Source of the DNA: Actinomycetota bacterium
Lineage (GTDB): Bacteria; Actinomycetota; Thermoleophilia; UBA2241
Direction of reading: 5' to 3'
Assembly (NCBI GenBank): GCA_003158705.1
Contig: PMKX01000041.1
Coordinates: 1,271-10,724, forward strand
DNA: 9,454 bases
In this document: piece after piece, positions 1 to 6,544 of the stretch
Layout of the letters: every line of letters begins with the position of its first letter
Numbering within the stretch: position 1 is the first letter of the stretch
The notes under the pieces: generated by a model
The model's input: the letters and a program-made list of their open reading frames with translations, nothing else
What the model was told of the DNA's origin: nothing
Database searches by the model: none
Program-made: the position numbers and the translations under genes

Positions 1-384
1 AAGCTGGCCGGCATGAGGCACTTCACGGCCGGCGGCAACGTGCTCTACTCGCGCATCACGGCCGCCGATCAGGCGCGTTTCTTCTTTCATATGGACAGCT
101 ACATCCCGGCGGCCAAGCGCTCGTTCGCCCGTTACCTGCTCTCGCACATCGTCGCCAGCCAGAGCTGGGGCATCTCGCAGGTGGCGCGGCCGGCCTGGAA
201 CGTGTTCTTCAAGGGCGGCTGGTTCGGCGCTGCGGCCGACCCCTTCACGCTGGTGAACCAGGTGGCGCGTCTCGAACGCCCCGGCGTCACCTGGTCGCTG
301 GCCGTGTTGTCCGACCACAACCCGCACTCGCCCTATGCGTTTGTCACCCTGGAGGGCGTCACGTCACGACTGCTCGGGAAGTAG
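1..384 (+). CDS. Serine hydrolase, class A beta-lactamase-like (C-terminal part)
   Basis: The reading frame is open from the first base and stops at TAG 382-384, so at least the last 127 residues of a longer protein are present and the start lies outside the window. The visible part resembles the C-terminal half of beta-lactamase-related serine hydrolases of actinobacteria. A helical stretch runs through YSRITAADQARFF and the ARYLLSHIV region. The segment FKGGW follows, in the place of the conserved K-[ST]-G triad on the strand lining the active site. A final strand pair (TWSLAVLSDHNP) and a closing helix (VTLEGVTSRLL) come last. The catalytic Ser-x-x-Lys would lie upstream and cannot be checked. 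Such proteins are usually exported and may act on peptidoglycan or other amides; real lactamase activity is not implied. The Gly in the second position of the triad is unusual for a true class A enzyme. The family call is fairly likely and the substrate is unknown. Confidence 0.6.
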   Translation, partial: KLAGMRHFTAGGNVLYSRITAADQARFFFHMDSYIPAAKRSFARYLLSHIVASQSWGISQVARPAWNVFFKGGWFGAAADPFTLVNQVARLERPGVTWSLAVLSDHNPHSPYAFVTLEGVTSRLLGK

Positions 385-621
385 GCGTATGGCCGGCGTA
401 GCCAGTGGACGGGGCGAGCGCCTTCGGGCGCGACTGGCGTCTTGGGGCGCCCCGTCTCTCTTGTACAGCCTAGCCAATCACGGGCGGCGACTGGTACAGC
501 ACGTAGAGTGCGTCTGCTTGCGTGTTCTTTCGCGTCCGGTCTACCATTGGCGGCACCGCAAGGTGCGCACTTCGGGTGCGCTCATGTGGCCGGCACACGT
601 GCTCGCAACGGGGGGAGGCAC
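385..621 (+). other. Structured non-coding leader upstream of sdhC
   Basis: This 237-base gap has no credible gene but is rich in compact inverted repeats. GACGGGGC (408-415) can pair with GCCCCGTC (449-456). That outer stem encloses a perfect 5-bp stem with a TTCG loop (418-431: GCGCC, TTCG, GGCGC). A 5-bp stem with a GNRA-type GCAA loop sits at 553-566 (GCACC, GCAA, GGTGC). It overlaps a 6-bp stem with a TTCGG loop at 565-581 (GCGCAC, TTCGG, GTGCGC), so these last two are mutually exclusive. The first structure may be the 3' end or terminator of the hydrolase gene, although no clear T-run follows it. The later pair would lie in the sdh mRNA leader. GC-rich DNA forms hairpins easily, so function is inference. 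Confidence 0.4.
518..547 (+). promoter_or_regulatory. Possible sdh operon promoter
   Basis: TTGCGT (518-523) and TACCAT (542-547) resemble -35 and -10 elements separated by 18 bases; TACCAT fits the actinobacterial TAnnnT pattern. Transcription would begin near 554, placing the two overlapping tetraloop hairpins (553-581) at the very start of the leader. Both boxes are only partial matches, so this is a weak call made mainly on position. Confidence 0.25.
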
Positions 622-1008
622 TTGAGTCTGCAGGACCGGGAGACCGCCAACGTAGGTGCCGGACTCTGGAAGGGCACCGGCATGTGGGCCTGGATCCTCT
701 TCCGCATCAGCGGTCTCGTTTTGGCGTTCTACCTGTTCGTGCACATCGGCGTCATCTCGCAGGGCCGCGCCAGCGGCGCGCACACGCTCAACCGCATCTT
801 CACGACCTTCGACAAGCCGCTCTTCGTCTTTCTCGACCTCATGCTCGTGGCCGCGGTGCTGTACCACGCCCTCAACGGCGTGCGCATCCTGCTCATGGAC
901 TTGGGTGTGGGCATTCGCAGCCACAAGACCGTGTTCTGGGTCCTGATGACGATCGCCGCCGTCCTGCTGGGCGTGTTCGTCACCGTCGCCTTCCCCTACA
1001 TCTTCTAG
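622..1008 (+). CDS. sdhC: Succinate dehydrogenase cytochrome b subunit, SdhC
   Basis: First membrane anchor of succinate:quinone oxidoreductase (complex II). It holds heme b and helps form the quinone site in the cytoplasmic membrane. I chose the TTG at 622 because a strong GGGGAGG ribosome site (612-618) sits just before it. It gives a 128-residue protein, normal for SdhC. The next in-frame ATG (682) would leave almost nothing before helix 1. Three membrane helices are visible, at about residues 22-45, 66-88 and 103-126. The RISG motif (R28-S30) matches the quinone-site HRxSG motif of SdhC. His82, in HALNGVR, is in the position of the known axial heme ligand. His41 in helix 1 is another possible ligand. 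The gene opens an sdhCDAB operon and is followed 13 bases later by sdhD. The assignment is secure; the exact start is less so. Confidence 0.88.
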   Translation: MSLQDRETANVGAGLWKGTGMWAWILFRISGLVLAFYLFVHIGVISQGRASGAHTLNRIFTTFDKPLFVFLDLMLVAAVLYHALNGVRILLMDLGVGIRSHKTVFWVLMTIAAVLLGVFVTVAFPYIF

Positions 1009-1021
1009 AGGTGGTCGAGGC

Positions 1022-1384
1022 ATGAGACCAGAAGCGATGGCGCGACACCAGGGAGGCATGTGGCCGTGGCTCATGCAGCGTGTCACGGCCGTGCTCGTTT
1101 TCGTGACCATGGCCATCCATCTCACGGCGACGCACCTCCTCAACATCGGCGACCTGAGCTACGACAACATCGCCGGGCGGCTCGCCCACAGCGGCATGGC
1201 ACTGGTCGACTTCACGCTGTTGGCGGCGGTCGTCTTCCACGCCCTCAACGGGGTGCGCATGGTGTGGCTCGACTACAGTCTCGCTGGTTCCGGTCGCCGT
1301 GTGGTGGACGTGGCCTTCTGGATCATCGGCGTCGGCGTGTTCTTCTACGGTGCCTGGGCGCTCTGGCCTTGGATCACGGGATGA
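1022..1384 (+). CDS. sdhD: Succinate dehydrogenase membrane anchor subunit, SdhD
   Basis: Second membrane anchor of complex II, 120 residues. The ATG at 1022 follows an AGAGGTGG ribosome site (1007-1014) with a spacing of seven bases. Three hydrophobic helices appear at about residues 14-38, 58-82 and 95-116. The second holds H73 in HALNGVR (heme-ligand position), followed by D84-Y85, which matches the Asp-Tyr pair lining the quinone pocket in SdhD proteins. R20 in QRVTA corresponds to the basic residue at the quinone site of the paired subunit. H33 and H38 in helix 1 could bind a second heme; sequence alone does not settle heme number. It shares the exact HALNGVR motif with the preceding gene, so the two anchors look paralogous. 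Its stop lies 10 bases before the sdhA start. A chain named simply 'succinate dehydrogenase cytochrome b' would be an equally fair label. Confidence 0.85.
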   Translation: MRPEAMARHQGGMWPWLMQRVTAVLVFVTMAIHLTATHLLNIGDLSYDNIAGRLAHSGMALVDFTLLAAVVFHALNGVRMVWLDYSLAGSGRRVVDVAFWIIGVGVFFYGAWALWPWITG

Positions 1385-1394
1385 GGGGGCTGAG

Positions 1395-3101
1395 GTGATC
1401 TACCATCAGCTCATCGTCGTGGGCGGCGGCCTGGCCGGCCTGCGCGCCGCCGTCGAGGCCAAGCAGGAGGGCATCGACGTGGCGGTGCTCTCGCAAGTGC
1501 ACCCCGGCCGTAGCCACTCGGGGGCCGCGCAGGGCGGCATCAACGCCGCGCTGGCCAACAATCCCGACGGCGCCGACGACACGCCGGCAAAGCACGCCTT
1601 CGACACCGTCAAGGGCTCCGACTACCTGGCAGACCAGGACGCCGCCATCGAGATGACCCGAGACGCTCCGGACGTCATCTACGAGATGGAACACTGGGGC
1701 TGCCCGTTCAGCCGCTACGACGACGGCCGCATCGCTCAGCGGCCGTTCGGCGGCGCCGGTTTCCCGCGCACCTGCTATGGCGCCGACAAGACCGGCCACT
1801 ACCTGTTGCACACACTGGTGGAGCGCGCCTACGAGCGCGGCATCAAGATGTACATCGAGGTGTTCGCCACGCAGCTCATCGTCGAGGACGGCGCCTGCAA
1901 GGGCGTGGTGGCCTACGACATGATCAACGGCGGCTTTCTCGAGTTTCGCGCCGACGCCGTGGTCATGGCTACCGGCGGCGCCGGCCGCACCTACATCAAC
2001 ACGACCAACGCCATCATCTCCACCGGCGGCGGCATGGCGCTCGCCTACCGGGCCGGCGTGCCCCTCAAGGACATGGAGTTCATCCAGTTCCACCCCACGG
2101 GGCTGTTCACCACCAACATCCTCATGACCGAGGGTTGCCGAGGCGAAGGCGGGTATCTCATCAACGACCAGGGCGAGCGCTTCATGAGCAAGTACGCGCC
2201 CACGGTGATGGAGCTGGCGCCGCGCGACATCACGGCACGCGCCATCCAGACGGAGATCAACGAGGGGCGCGGCATCGGCGGCAAGCAGTTCGTCTACCTC
2301 GACCTGCGCCACCTCGGCGAGCAGAAGATCGCCGAGCGCCTGCCCGGCATCCGCGACCTGGCCATCCACTTCGAGGGCGTCGACCCGGTGACCGAGCCGG
2401 TGCCCATCGTGCCCAGCCAGCACTACACCATGGGCGGCATCGACACGGACATGCAAGGCGCCACGCCGCTGCCCGGCTTCTACGCCGCCGGCGAGTGCGC
2501 TTGTGTGAGCGTGCACGGTGCCAACCGGCTGGGCGGCAACTCGCTGCTCGAGACCATCGTCTTCGGCCGTCGCGCCGGTGCTGCGGCGAGCGCCTACGTC
2601 AAGGGCAAGGAGGGCGGCGGCGCGCCGGCGGCCGCCGGCGCCGACCCGGCCGCCGCTCGTATGGCGGCCTCCGTCGAGGAGCTCGCAGGCCGCGGCACCG
2701 GCGAGGACGCCTACGCCATCCGCGCCGAGATGACGGTCACCATGAAGGAGCACTTCGGCATCTTCCGCGAGCAGGCGAGCATGCAGGCCGGTCTCGACAA
2801 GATGCTCGCCCTCAAGGAGCGGGTCGCACGCGTGGGTCTGCGTCACAGCGGCGGCGTGTTCAACCTCGACATGATGCGCACCGTCGAGCTCGCCGGCATG
2901 ATCGACGTGGCGCTCGCCACGGCCGCGGGGGCGCTGGCGCGCACCGAGTCGCGTGGCTCGCACGCGCGTACGGACTTTCCGACGCGCGACGACAAGGACT
3001 GGCTCAAGCACACACTGGCCTACGCCGGCGACGCAGGGCCTCGCTTGGAGTACAGACCCGTCACGCTGGGCACCTTCGAGCCCCAGGAGCGCAAGTACTG
3101 A
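1395..3101 (+). CDS. sdhA: Succinate dehydrogenase flavoprotein subunit, SdhA
   Basis: Catalytic subunit that oxidises succinate to fumarate (or the reverse) with covalently bound FAD, on the cytoplasmic face of complex II. I use the GTG at 1395. It is preceded by GAGGGGG (1384-1390) and puts the dinucleotide motif VVGGGLAGLRAA at residues 8-19, right at the N-terminus as usual. The frame is open further upstream but only through sdhD. The protein has 568 residues, slightly short for the family. RSHSGAAQGG (39-48) fits the FAD-attachment signature, with His41 as the flavinylated residue. Active-site groups are all present: H233 in QFHPTG, R249 in TEGCRGEGG, R277 in APRDIT (proton-transfer Arg), H343 in HYTMGG and R378 in GANRLGGNS. 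The capping and helical domains follow. An Ala/Gly-rich loop at about 404-426 looks like a flexible insertion. The stop overlaps the sdhB start by one base (TGATG), implying translational coupling. Confidence 0.96.
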   Translation: MIYHQLIVVGGGLAGLRAAVEAKQEGIDVAVLSQVHPGRSHSGAAQGGINAALANNPDGADDTPAKHAFDTVKGSDYLADQDAAIEMTRDAPDVIYEMEHWGCPFSRYDDGRIAQRPFGGAGFPRTCYGADKTGHYLLHTLVERAYERGIKMYIEVFATQLIVEDGACKGVVAYDMINGGFLEFRADAVVMATGGAGRTYINTTNAIISTGGGMALAYRAGVPLKDMEFIQFHPTGLFTTNILMTEGCRGEGGYLINDQGERFMSKYAPTVMELAPRDITARAIQTEINEGRGIGGKQFVYLDLRHLGEQKIAERLPGIRDLAIHFEGVDPVTEPVPIVPSQHYTMGGIDTDMQGATPLPGFYAAGECACVSVHGANRLGGNSLLETIVFGRRAGAAASAYVKGKEGGGAPAAAGADPAAARMAASVEELAGRGTGEDAYAIRAEMTVTMKEHFGIFREQASMQAGLDKMLALKERVARVGLRHSGGVFNLDMMRTVELAGMIDVALATAAGALARTESRGSHARTDFPTRDDKDWLKHTLAYAGDAGPRLEYRPVTLGTFEPQERKY

Positions 3102-3820
3102 TGCCTGAAGCGAGATTCCACATCAAGCGCTTCGACCCCAAGAGCGGCGTCGGCGCCCACTACGACGAGTTCACGGTGCCCTACGAGGGCAGCCTCACGG
3201 TGCTCGAAGGCTTGTTCTACGTCCAGGAGCATTTCGACGGTTCGCTCTGCTTCCGCTACTGCTGCCGCGCCGCCGTCTGCGGCTCGTGCGCCATGTACAT
3301 CGACGGCCGCTACCGTCTCGCCTGCCAGAGCAACGTGAACCACCTCAAGGGCGACGTCATCGTGGTGGAGCCGCTGCCGCACATGCCGCTGGTCAAAGAC
3401 CTGGTCTGCGACATGAGCGAGTTCTTTGCCAAGTACGAGACCATCAAACCGTGGCTCATCCGCACCAGTCAGAACCCGGAGAAGGAGCTGCCGCAGACGC
3501 CCAAGGAGCGCCTGAAGCTCGACATGCCCGTCGACTGCATCCTCTGTGGGGCGTGCTACAGCTCGTGCCCGTCGGTGTGGACGGAGGGCGACTACCTGGG
3601 TCCCGCGGCGTTGCTCAAGGCCTATCGCTTCGAGGTCGACTCGCGCGACGAAGCTCGTCGCGAGCGTCTGCCGTACTTCGACAACGAACGCGGCGTGTAT
3701 CGCTGTCACACGATCGCCAACTGCTCGGAGGCCTGCCCGAAGGAGCTCAACCCGACGGAGGGCATCCAGTGGCTCAAGCGGGCGGCCGTGCGCCGGCGTC
3801 TGTTTGGCCGCTTGAAGTAG
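3101..3820 (+). CDS. sdhB: Succinate dehydrogenase iron-sulfur subunit, SdhB
   Basis: Electron-transfer subunit of complex II, 239 residues, carrying electrons from FAD to quinone through three clusters. A CAGGAG site (3084-3089) lies 11 bases before the ATG, which overlaps the sdhA stop. Residues 1-100 form the plant-type ferredoxin domain, with [2Fe-2S] ligands C55, C60, C63 and C75. The C-terminal helical domain has C146, C149, C152 and C212 for [4Fe-4S], and C156, C202 and C208 for [3Fe-4S], the usual interleaved pattern. W160, just after CPSVW, matches the conserved Trp region near the quinone. C50 and C54 are extra cysteines next to the first cluster. The motif reads CRAAVCGSC rather than the more common CREGxCGSC. 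The CDAB order and the two-anchor design suit a respiratory dehydrogenase; use of menaquinone and possible fumarate reduction are inference. Confidence 0.96.
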   Translation: MPEARFHIKRFDPKSGVGAHYDEFTVPYEGSLTVLEGLFYVQEHFDGSLCFRYCCRAAVCGSCAMYIDGRYRLACQSNVNHLKGDVIVVEPLPHMPLVKDLVCDMSEFFAKYETIKPWLIRTSQNPEKELPQTPKERLKLDMPVDCILCGACYSSCPSVWTEGDYLGPAALLKAYRFEVDSRDEARRERLPYFDNERGVYRCHTIANCSEACPKELNPTEGIQWLKRAAVRRRLFGRLK

Positions 3821-3822
3821 CC

Positions 3823-3857
3823 GGCTGAGGCGGCGCCCAGGCGCCGCCTCCTCAGCC
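3823..3857. terminator. GC-rich hairpin between convergent genes, possible two-way terminator
   Basis: GGCTGAGGCGGCGCC (3823-3837) pairs with GGCGCCGCCTCCTCAGCC (3840-3857) with one three-base bulge and a tiny loop. It fills almost the whole gap between the sdhB stop (3820) and the stop of the reverse-strand transporter (3859). Neither side has a T-run, so if it ends transcription it is not a classical intrinsic terminator. The placement supports a shared role. Confidence 0.55.
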
Positions 3858-3858
3858 G

Positions 3859-4860
3859 TCACAGCCGCGCGATCGTCACCAGGAACACACCCGTCAGCGT
3901 GATCGCGGCCGCGACCACGAGCTTGGCGCCCAGCCTCTCTTTGAGCAGCACGACGCCGCCGAGGATGGAGAAGATGGGCGACGTGGCGATCACGAGCACC
4001 GTCAGCATGGCGCCGATCGCCTGGATGAGCAGGTAGAAGACCACCGAGAACGCGACCTCGAACACGGCGGCTGTGAGCAGCAGGAGCAGCACCCGCCGCC
4101 GCTGGCCGCTGGGGCACGGACGGGTGAACAGCGGCGGCCGGCGCCACAGGACCAGGGCGGCCAGCATCAGGAGCCCGAGCGACTGGCTCTCCAGCATCAT
4201 CGTGGTCGTGGGGCCGCCGACGGAGTTCTCGGCCAGCTGGATGAGCACGGGTGAGAGTCCCCAGCCGGCGCTGGTCGCCAGCGCCAGCACGATCACCACG
4301 GCTGGCGCCAGTCGTGTCTCGCCGGCCGTCATCACGTCGAGCACCTCGGGGTGCGGTTCCGCCGTGCCGCCCATCCAGTAGGAGACGAGGATCACGCCTA
4401 AGCTGGCCACGAGCAGGCCGGCGATGCCCAGGGCGTTGAGGCCGGCGCCGAGCAGGATCGCCGCGAACACGGCCGTGAACAGCGGGTCGATGCTGGTCAG
4501 CGGCGCGACCACGCCGACCCGGCCGGCGCGCAGCGCGTAGTAGTAGAAGTTGAAGGCCAGCAGCCACGTGACGAAGGCCGAGACGGCGATGTAGCCGGCC
4601 GCTTGCCAGGTCATGGTGAAGCCGAGGTCCCAGAGGTGGAGGGCGCTGAGCGGCACCGTCGTCAGCGCCATCACCACCACGGTCATGGCGCGCACGGTCA
4701 GATTGGCGGCCAAGGGGTTGACGTAGTCGAGGGCGCGTTTGGTGACGAGCACGACGACGGCCCAGCAGGCAGCGGCCAGGAAGGCCACGGCGACCCAGAT
4801 GATGAGCGTGACTGAGACGAGCACACCTCTTGCGACCGGGCGCCGGCGAGTGGCGCACAC
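3859..4860 (-). CDS. EamA/DMT-superfamily transporter
   Basis: Integral membrane protein of 333 residues with about ten hydrophobic helices in two repeated halves of five (about 17-161 and 186-331). This is the layout of the drug/metabolite transporter superfamily (EamA family), which export or import small metabolites such as amino acids or nucleotide precursors. The second repeat ends with the typical pattern: SPIFSILGG, an acidic residue in LLKERLG (E308), then a final helix with Gly. The first repeat has IDPLFTAVFA but lacks the Glu. The linker between halves (about 164-185) is hydrophilic. The start is uncertain. The GTG at 4860 has no close ribosome site. A GTG at 4824 would give a shorter N-terminus that begins almost directly at helix 1, but its AAGAGG is only one base away. 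It converges on sdhB and diverges from the macro-domain gene, so it is probably its own unit. Substrate unknown. Confidence 0.88.
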   Translation of the reverse strand: MCATRRRPVARGVLVSVTLIIWVAVAFLAAACWAVVVLVTKRALDYVNPLAANLTVRAMTVVVMALTTVPLSALHLWDLGFTMTWQAAGYIAVSAFVTWLLAFNFYYYALRAGRVGVVAPLTSIDPLFTAVFAAILLGAGLNALGIAGLLVASLGVILVSYWMGGTAEPHPEVLDVMTAGETRLAPAVVIVLALATSAGWGLSPVLIQLAENSVGGPTTTMMLESQSLGLLMLAALVLWRRPPLFTRPCPSGQRRRVLLLLLTAAVFEVAFSVVFYLLIQAIGAMLTVLVIATSPIFSILGGVVLLKERLGAKLVVAAAITLTGVFLVTIARL

Positions 4861-4892
4861 AGCCGCGGCGCCGGCGGCGCCGCGCCTCCGGC

Positions 4893-4898
4893 ATGATA
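4893..4898 (-). promoter_or_regulatory. Possible -10 box of the EamA transporter gene
   Basis: Read on the reverse strand the bases are TATCAT, five of six matching TATAAT. It sits in the divergent gap about 33 bases before the GTG at 4860. No good -35 element is visible upstream, so the call rests on the -10 match and position only. Confidence 0.3.
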
Positions 4899-4919
4899 TC
4901 AGCGCCGCCTCCGGCTCAT

Positions 4920-4947
4920 CGGCACCCAGATGGGTATAATCGTGCCG
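4920..4947 (+). promoter_or_regulatory. Promoter -10 box (TATAAT) within an inverted repeat, macro-domain gene
   Basis: A perfect TATAAT lies at 4935-4940, 33 bases before the ATG at 4974, so transcription should start near 4947. The -35 region (about 4912-4917) is a poor match. The box is flanked by CGGCAC (4920-4925) and its exact reverse complement GTGCCG (4942-4947). The arms are 22 bases apart centre to centre, about two helix turns, a geometry compatible with a dimeric regulator covering the -10. The promoter call is good; the operator is speculative. Confidence 0.5.
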
Positions 4948-4973
4948 GCTTCCCCTGAGGCACAGGAGGGACG

Positions 4974-5510
4974 ATGAAGACGACGATCCGCAACGTGGCG
5001 CTGGAGATCGTGCCCGGCGACATCACCGAGCTCGAGGTCGACGCCGTCGTGAACGCGGCCAACAACCAGCTGTGGATGGGCAGCGGCGTGGCCGGCGCCA
5101 TCAAGCGCGTCGGCGGTGAGGGTATCGAGAAGGAGGCCATGGCGCTGGCGCCCATCGCCGTCGGCGACGCGGTGGCGACGACCGGCGGCGCCCTCAAGGC
5201 CAAGTGGGTTATCCACGCCGTCGTCATGGGGCAGGATCTGCACACCGACGCGGCCACGATCTCCAAGGCGACGACGAGCAGCCTGGCGGTGGCCGACCGC
5301 TGCGGCGCCAAGAGCGTCGCGCTGCCGGCCTTCGGCACCGGCGTGGGCGGCTTTCCGCTCTACGCCTGCGCCAGCATCATGGTGGGTGAGGTGCGTCGCT
5401 ACGTTGCCGGCCACGAGAAGACCGGCATCAAGCGCATCGTCTTCTCGGTCTACTCGGACGCGATCAAGGCGGCCTTCAAGAACGCTTTGGCCGGTCTCAG
5501 CCGCTTCTAG
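4974..5510 (+). CDS. Macro-domain protein, ADP-ribose binding
   Basis: A single-domain protein of 178 residues, the normal length for stand-alone bacterial and archaeal macro domains. These bind ADP-ribose and often remove it from proteins or deacetylate O-acetyl-ADP-ribose in the cytoplasm. Hallmarks in order are GDIT (15-18, adenine-side Asp16), VVNAANNQL (25-33), GSGVAGAIKRVGG (36-48, first phosphate loop), the KWVIHAV strand (77-83) and PAFGTGVGGFP (118-128, second phosphate loop). The MacroD/YmdB group usually has Asp in GVDGAI; here it is Ala40, closer to the archaeal AF1521-like form, so the reaction mechanism may differ. The ATG has a strong AGGAGG (4964-4969) before it. An ornithine cyclodeaminase-family gene follows after 44 bases on the same strand and is likely co-transcribed. 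The fold is sure; the physiological substrate is not known. Confidence 0.9.
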   Translation: MKTTIRNVALEIVPGDITELEVDAVVNAANNQLWMGSGVAGAIKRVGGEGIEKEAMALAPIAVGDAVATTGGALKAKWVIHAVVMGQDLHTDAATISKATTSSLAVADRCGAKSVALPAFGTGVGGFPLYACASIMVGEVRRYVAGHEKTGIKRIVFSVYSDAIKAAFKNALAGLSRF

Positions 5511-5554
5511 TCGGGCCGGCCGGGGGACGAGCCATGACCCGGGCAGAGGGCGCG

Positions 5555-6544
5555 ATGACCGATGCGAGCAGCACATTGCTGTACCTGAGTGGGGAAGACG
5601 TAGCGGCCGTGACGCCGCCGATGAGCGCCGTGGTGGACGCGGTGGAAGAGGCGTTCCGGCTGCGGGGGCTTGGCCGCACGGAGATGCCGGCCAAGCCCAG
5701 TCTGCATTTCGGCAGCAGCGCCTTCTCGCAGACGATGGCCGCCTACGTGGGTGGCGTTGAGGCGCTGGGCGTCAAGTGGATCTGTCTCGTGCCGGAGAAC
5801 CGGGACCGCGGTCTGCCGCTGGCGCATGCCGTGATGGTGCTCAGCGACACCGCCACCGGCCGGCCGCTGGCGCTCATGGAGGCTGGCCTCATCACCGCTT
5901 TGCGTACGGGTGCGAGCGTGGCCGTGGCCGCTCGCCACTTGGCGCGCGCCGACAGCGGCGCTCTCGGCTTTCTCGGCTGCGGCGTACAGGCGCGGGCGGC
6001 CTTGGAGGCGCTGGCCACGGTGCTGCCGACGCCGGCGCGCGTCCGCTGCTACGACGTGCAGCCGGCGGCCAGGGCCGAGTTCGCCGGTGCGGCGTTCGCC
6101 TTGGCGGCCGACCTGCAGATAGAGACATGTGACCGGCCGGCCGATGTGGTCGCCGGGGCAGCCGTGGTCGTCTCGGCCATCACGATGGGCGAGGCCGCCC
6201 CTCCGCTCGGTGCTGGCTTGCTGGAGCCCGGCGCTCTGGCGGTGGCCCTCGACTACGATGCCGCCTGGACGTCGGCCGCCATTGCCGAGTGCGACCTGTT
6301 CGTCTGCGACGACGTGCCGCAGCTCCTGGCGACCAGGGCGGCCGGCCCCCGACTGGCCGGCATCCCCGAACAGGTGCACGGCGATCTGGCTGAGTTGGCG
6401 GCCGGCGTCAAGCCGGGCCGCCGGCGCGACGACGAGCGTATCTTCTGCATGAACCTGGGTGTGGCGATCGAGGACGTGGTGACGGCCAAACTCGTCTATG
6501 AGCACGCGGTCGCCGCCGGCGTCGGCCGGCTGCTGCCTCTCTAG
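5555..6544 (+). CDS. Ornithine cyclodeaminase/mu-crystallin family oxidoreductase
   Basis: Predicted NAD(P)-dependent cytoplasmic enzyme of 329 residues. The family includes ornithine cyclodeaminase, archaeal alanine dehydrogenase, imine (pyrroline carboxylate) reductases and siderophore-precursor synthases, so the substrate cannot be named. I use the ATG at 5555, which has GAGGG five to nine bases before it; an in-frame ATG at 5534 would add seven residues. K74 (GVKW) and R117 (LRTGAS) match substrate-binding positions. GFLGCGVQAR (138-147) is the Rossmann nucleotide loop. D235, in ALDYD, takes the place of the catalytic Asp, which in classic members follows Gly-[SA]. The C-terminus (RIFCMNLGVAIEDV, 295-308) also differs from the usual F-x-S-x-G form. 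MPAK replaces the Arg-containing MPPR segment. These features mark a separate subgroup, some of whose members carry loose names such as 'tyramine oxidase subunit B'. It probably shares the macro-domain promoter and overlaps the opposing gene by four bases. Confidence 0.88.
   Translation: MTDASSTLLYLSGEDVAAVTPPMSAVVDAVEEAFRLRGLGRTEMPAKPSLHFGSSAFSQTMAAYVGGVEALGVKWICLVPENRDRGLPLAHAVMVLSDTATGRPLALMEAGLITALRTGASVAVAARHLARADSGALGFLGCGVQARAALEALATVLPTPARVRCYDVQPAARAEFAGAAFALAADLQIETCDRPADVVAGAAVVVSAITMGEAAPPLGAGLLEPGALAVALDYDAAWTSAAIAECDLFVCDDVPQLLATRAAGPRLAGIPEQVHGDLAELAAGVKPGRRRDDERIFCMNLGVAIEDVVTAKLVYEHAVAAGVGRLLPL

Noticed and set aside
442..621. Upstream extension of the sdhC frame to an ATG at 442
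   Set aside because: The added 60 residues have no SdhC similarity and cover the hairpin region; the TTG at 622 has a ribosome site and gives a normal length.
385..621. tRNA or other classical RNA gene in the sdh leader
   Set aside because: No cloverleaf, T-loop GTTCGA-type sequence or CCA end is present; only short independent stems.
1374..3011. Long reverse-strand open frame of 545 codons opposite sdhA
   Set aside because: Its low-complexity His/Val/Asp/Gly-rich translation matches no family, and it lies wholly opposite a secure gene. GC-rich third positions keep the antisense frame free of stops.
4867..4881. GGCGCC repeat pair in the transporter-macro gap as a terminator or operator
   Set aside because: It is a simple GC-only repeat in very GC-rich DNA with no T-run and no special placement.
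3020..4894. Reverse-strand open frame of 624 codons spanning sdhB and the transporter
   Set aside because: It is Arg/Pro/Gly-rich, crosses two genes on opposite strands and the hairpin between them, and shows no domain.
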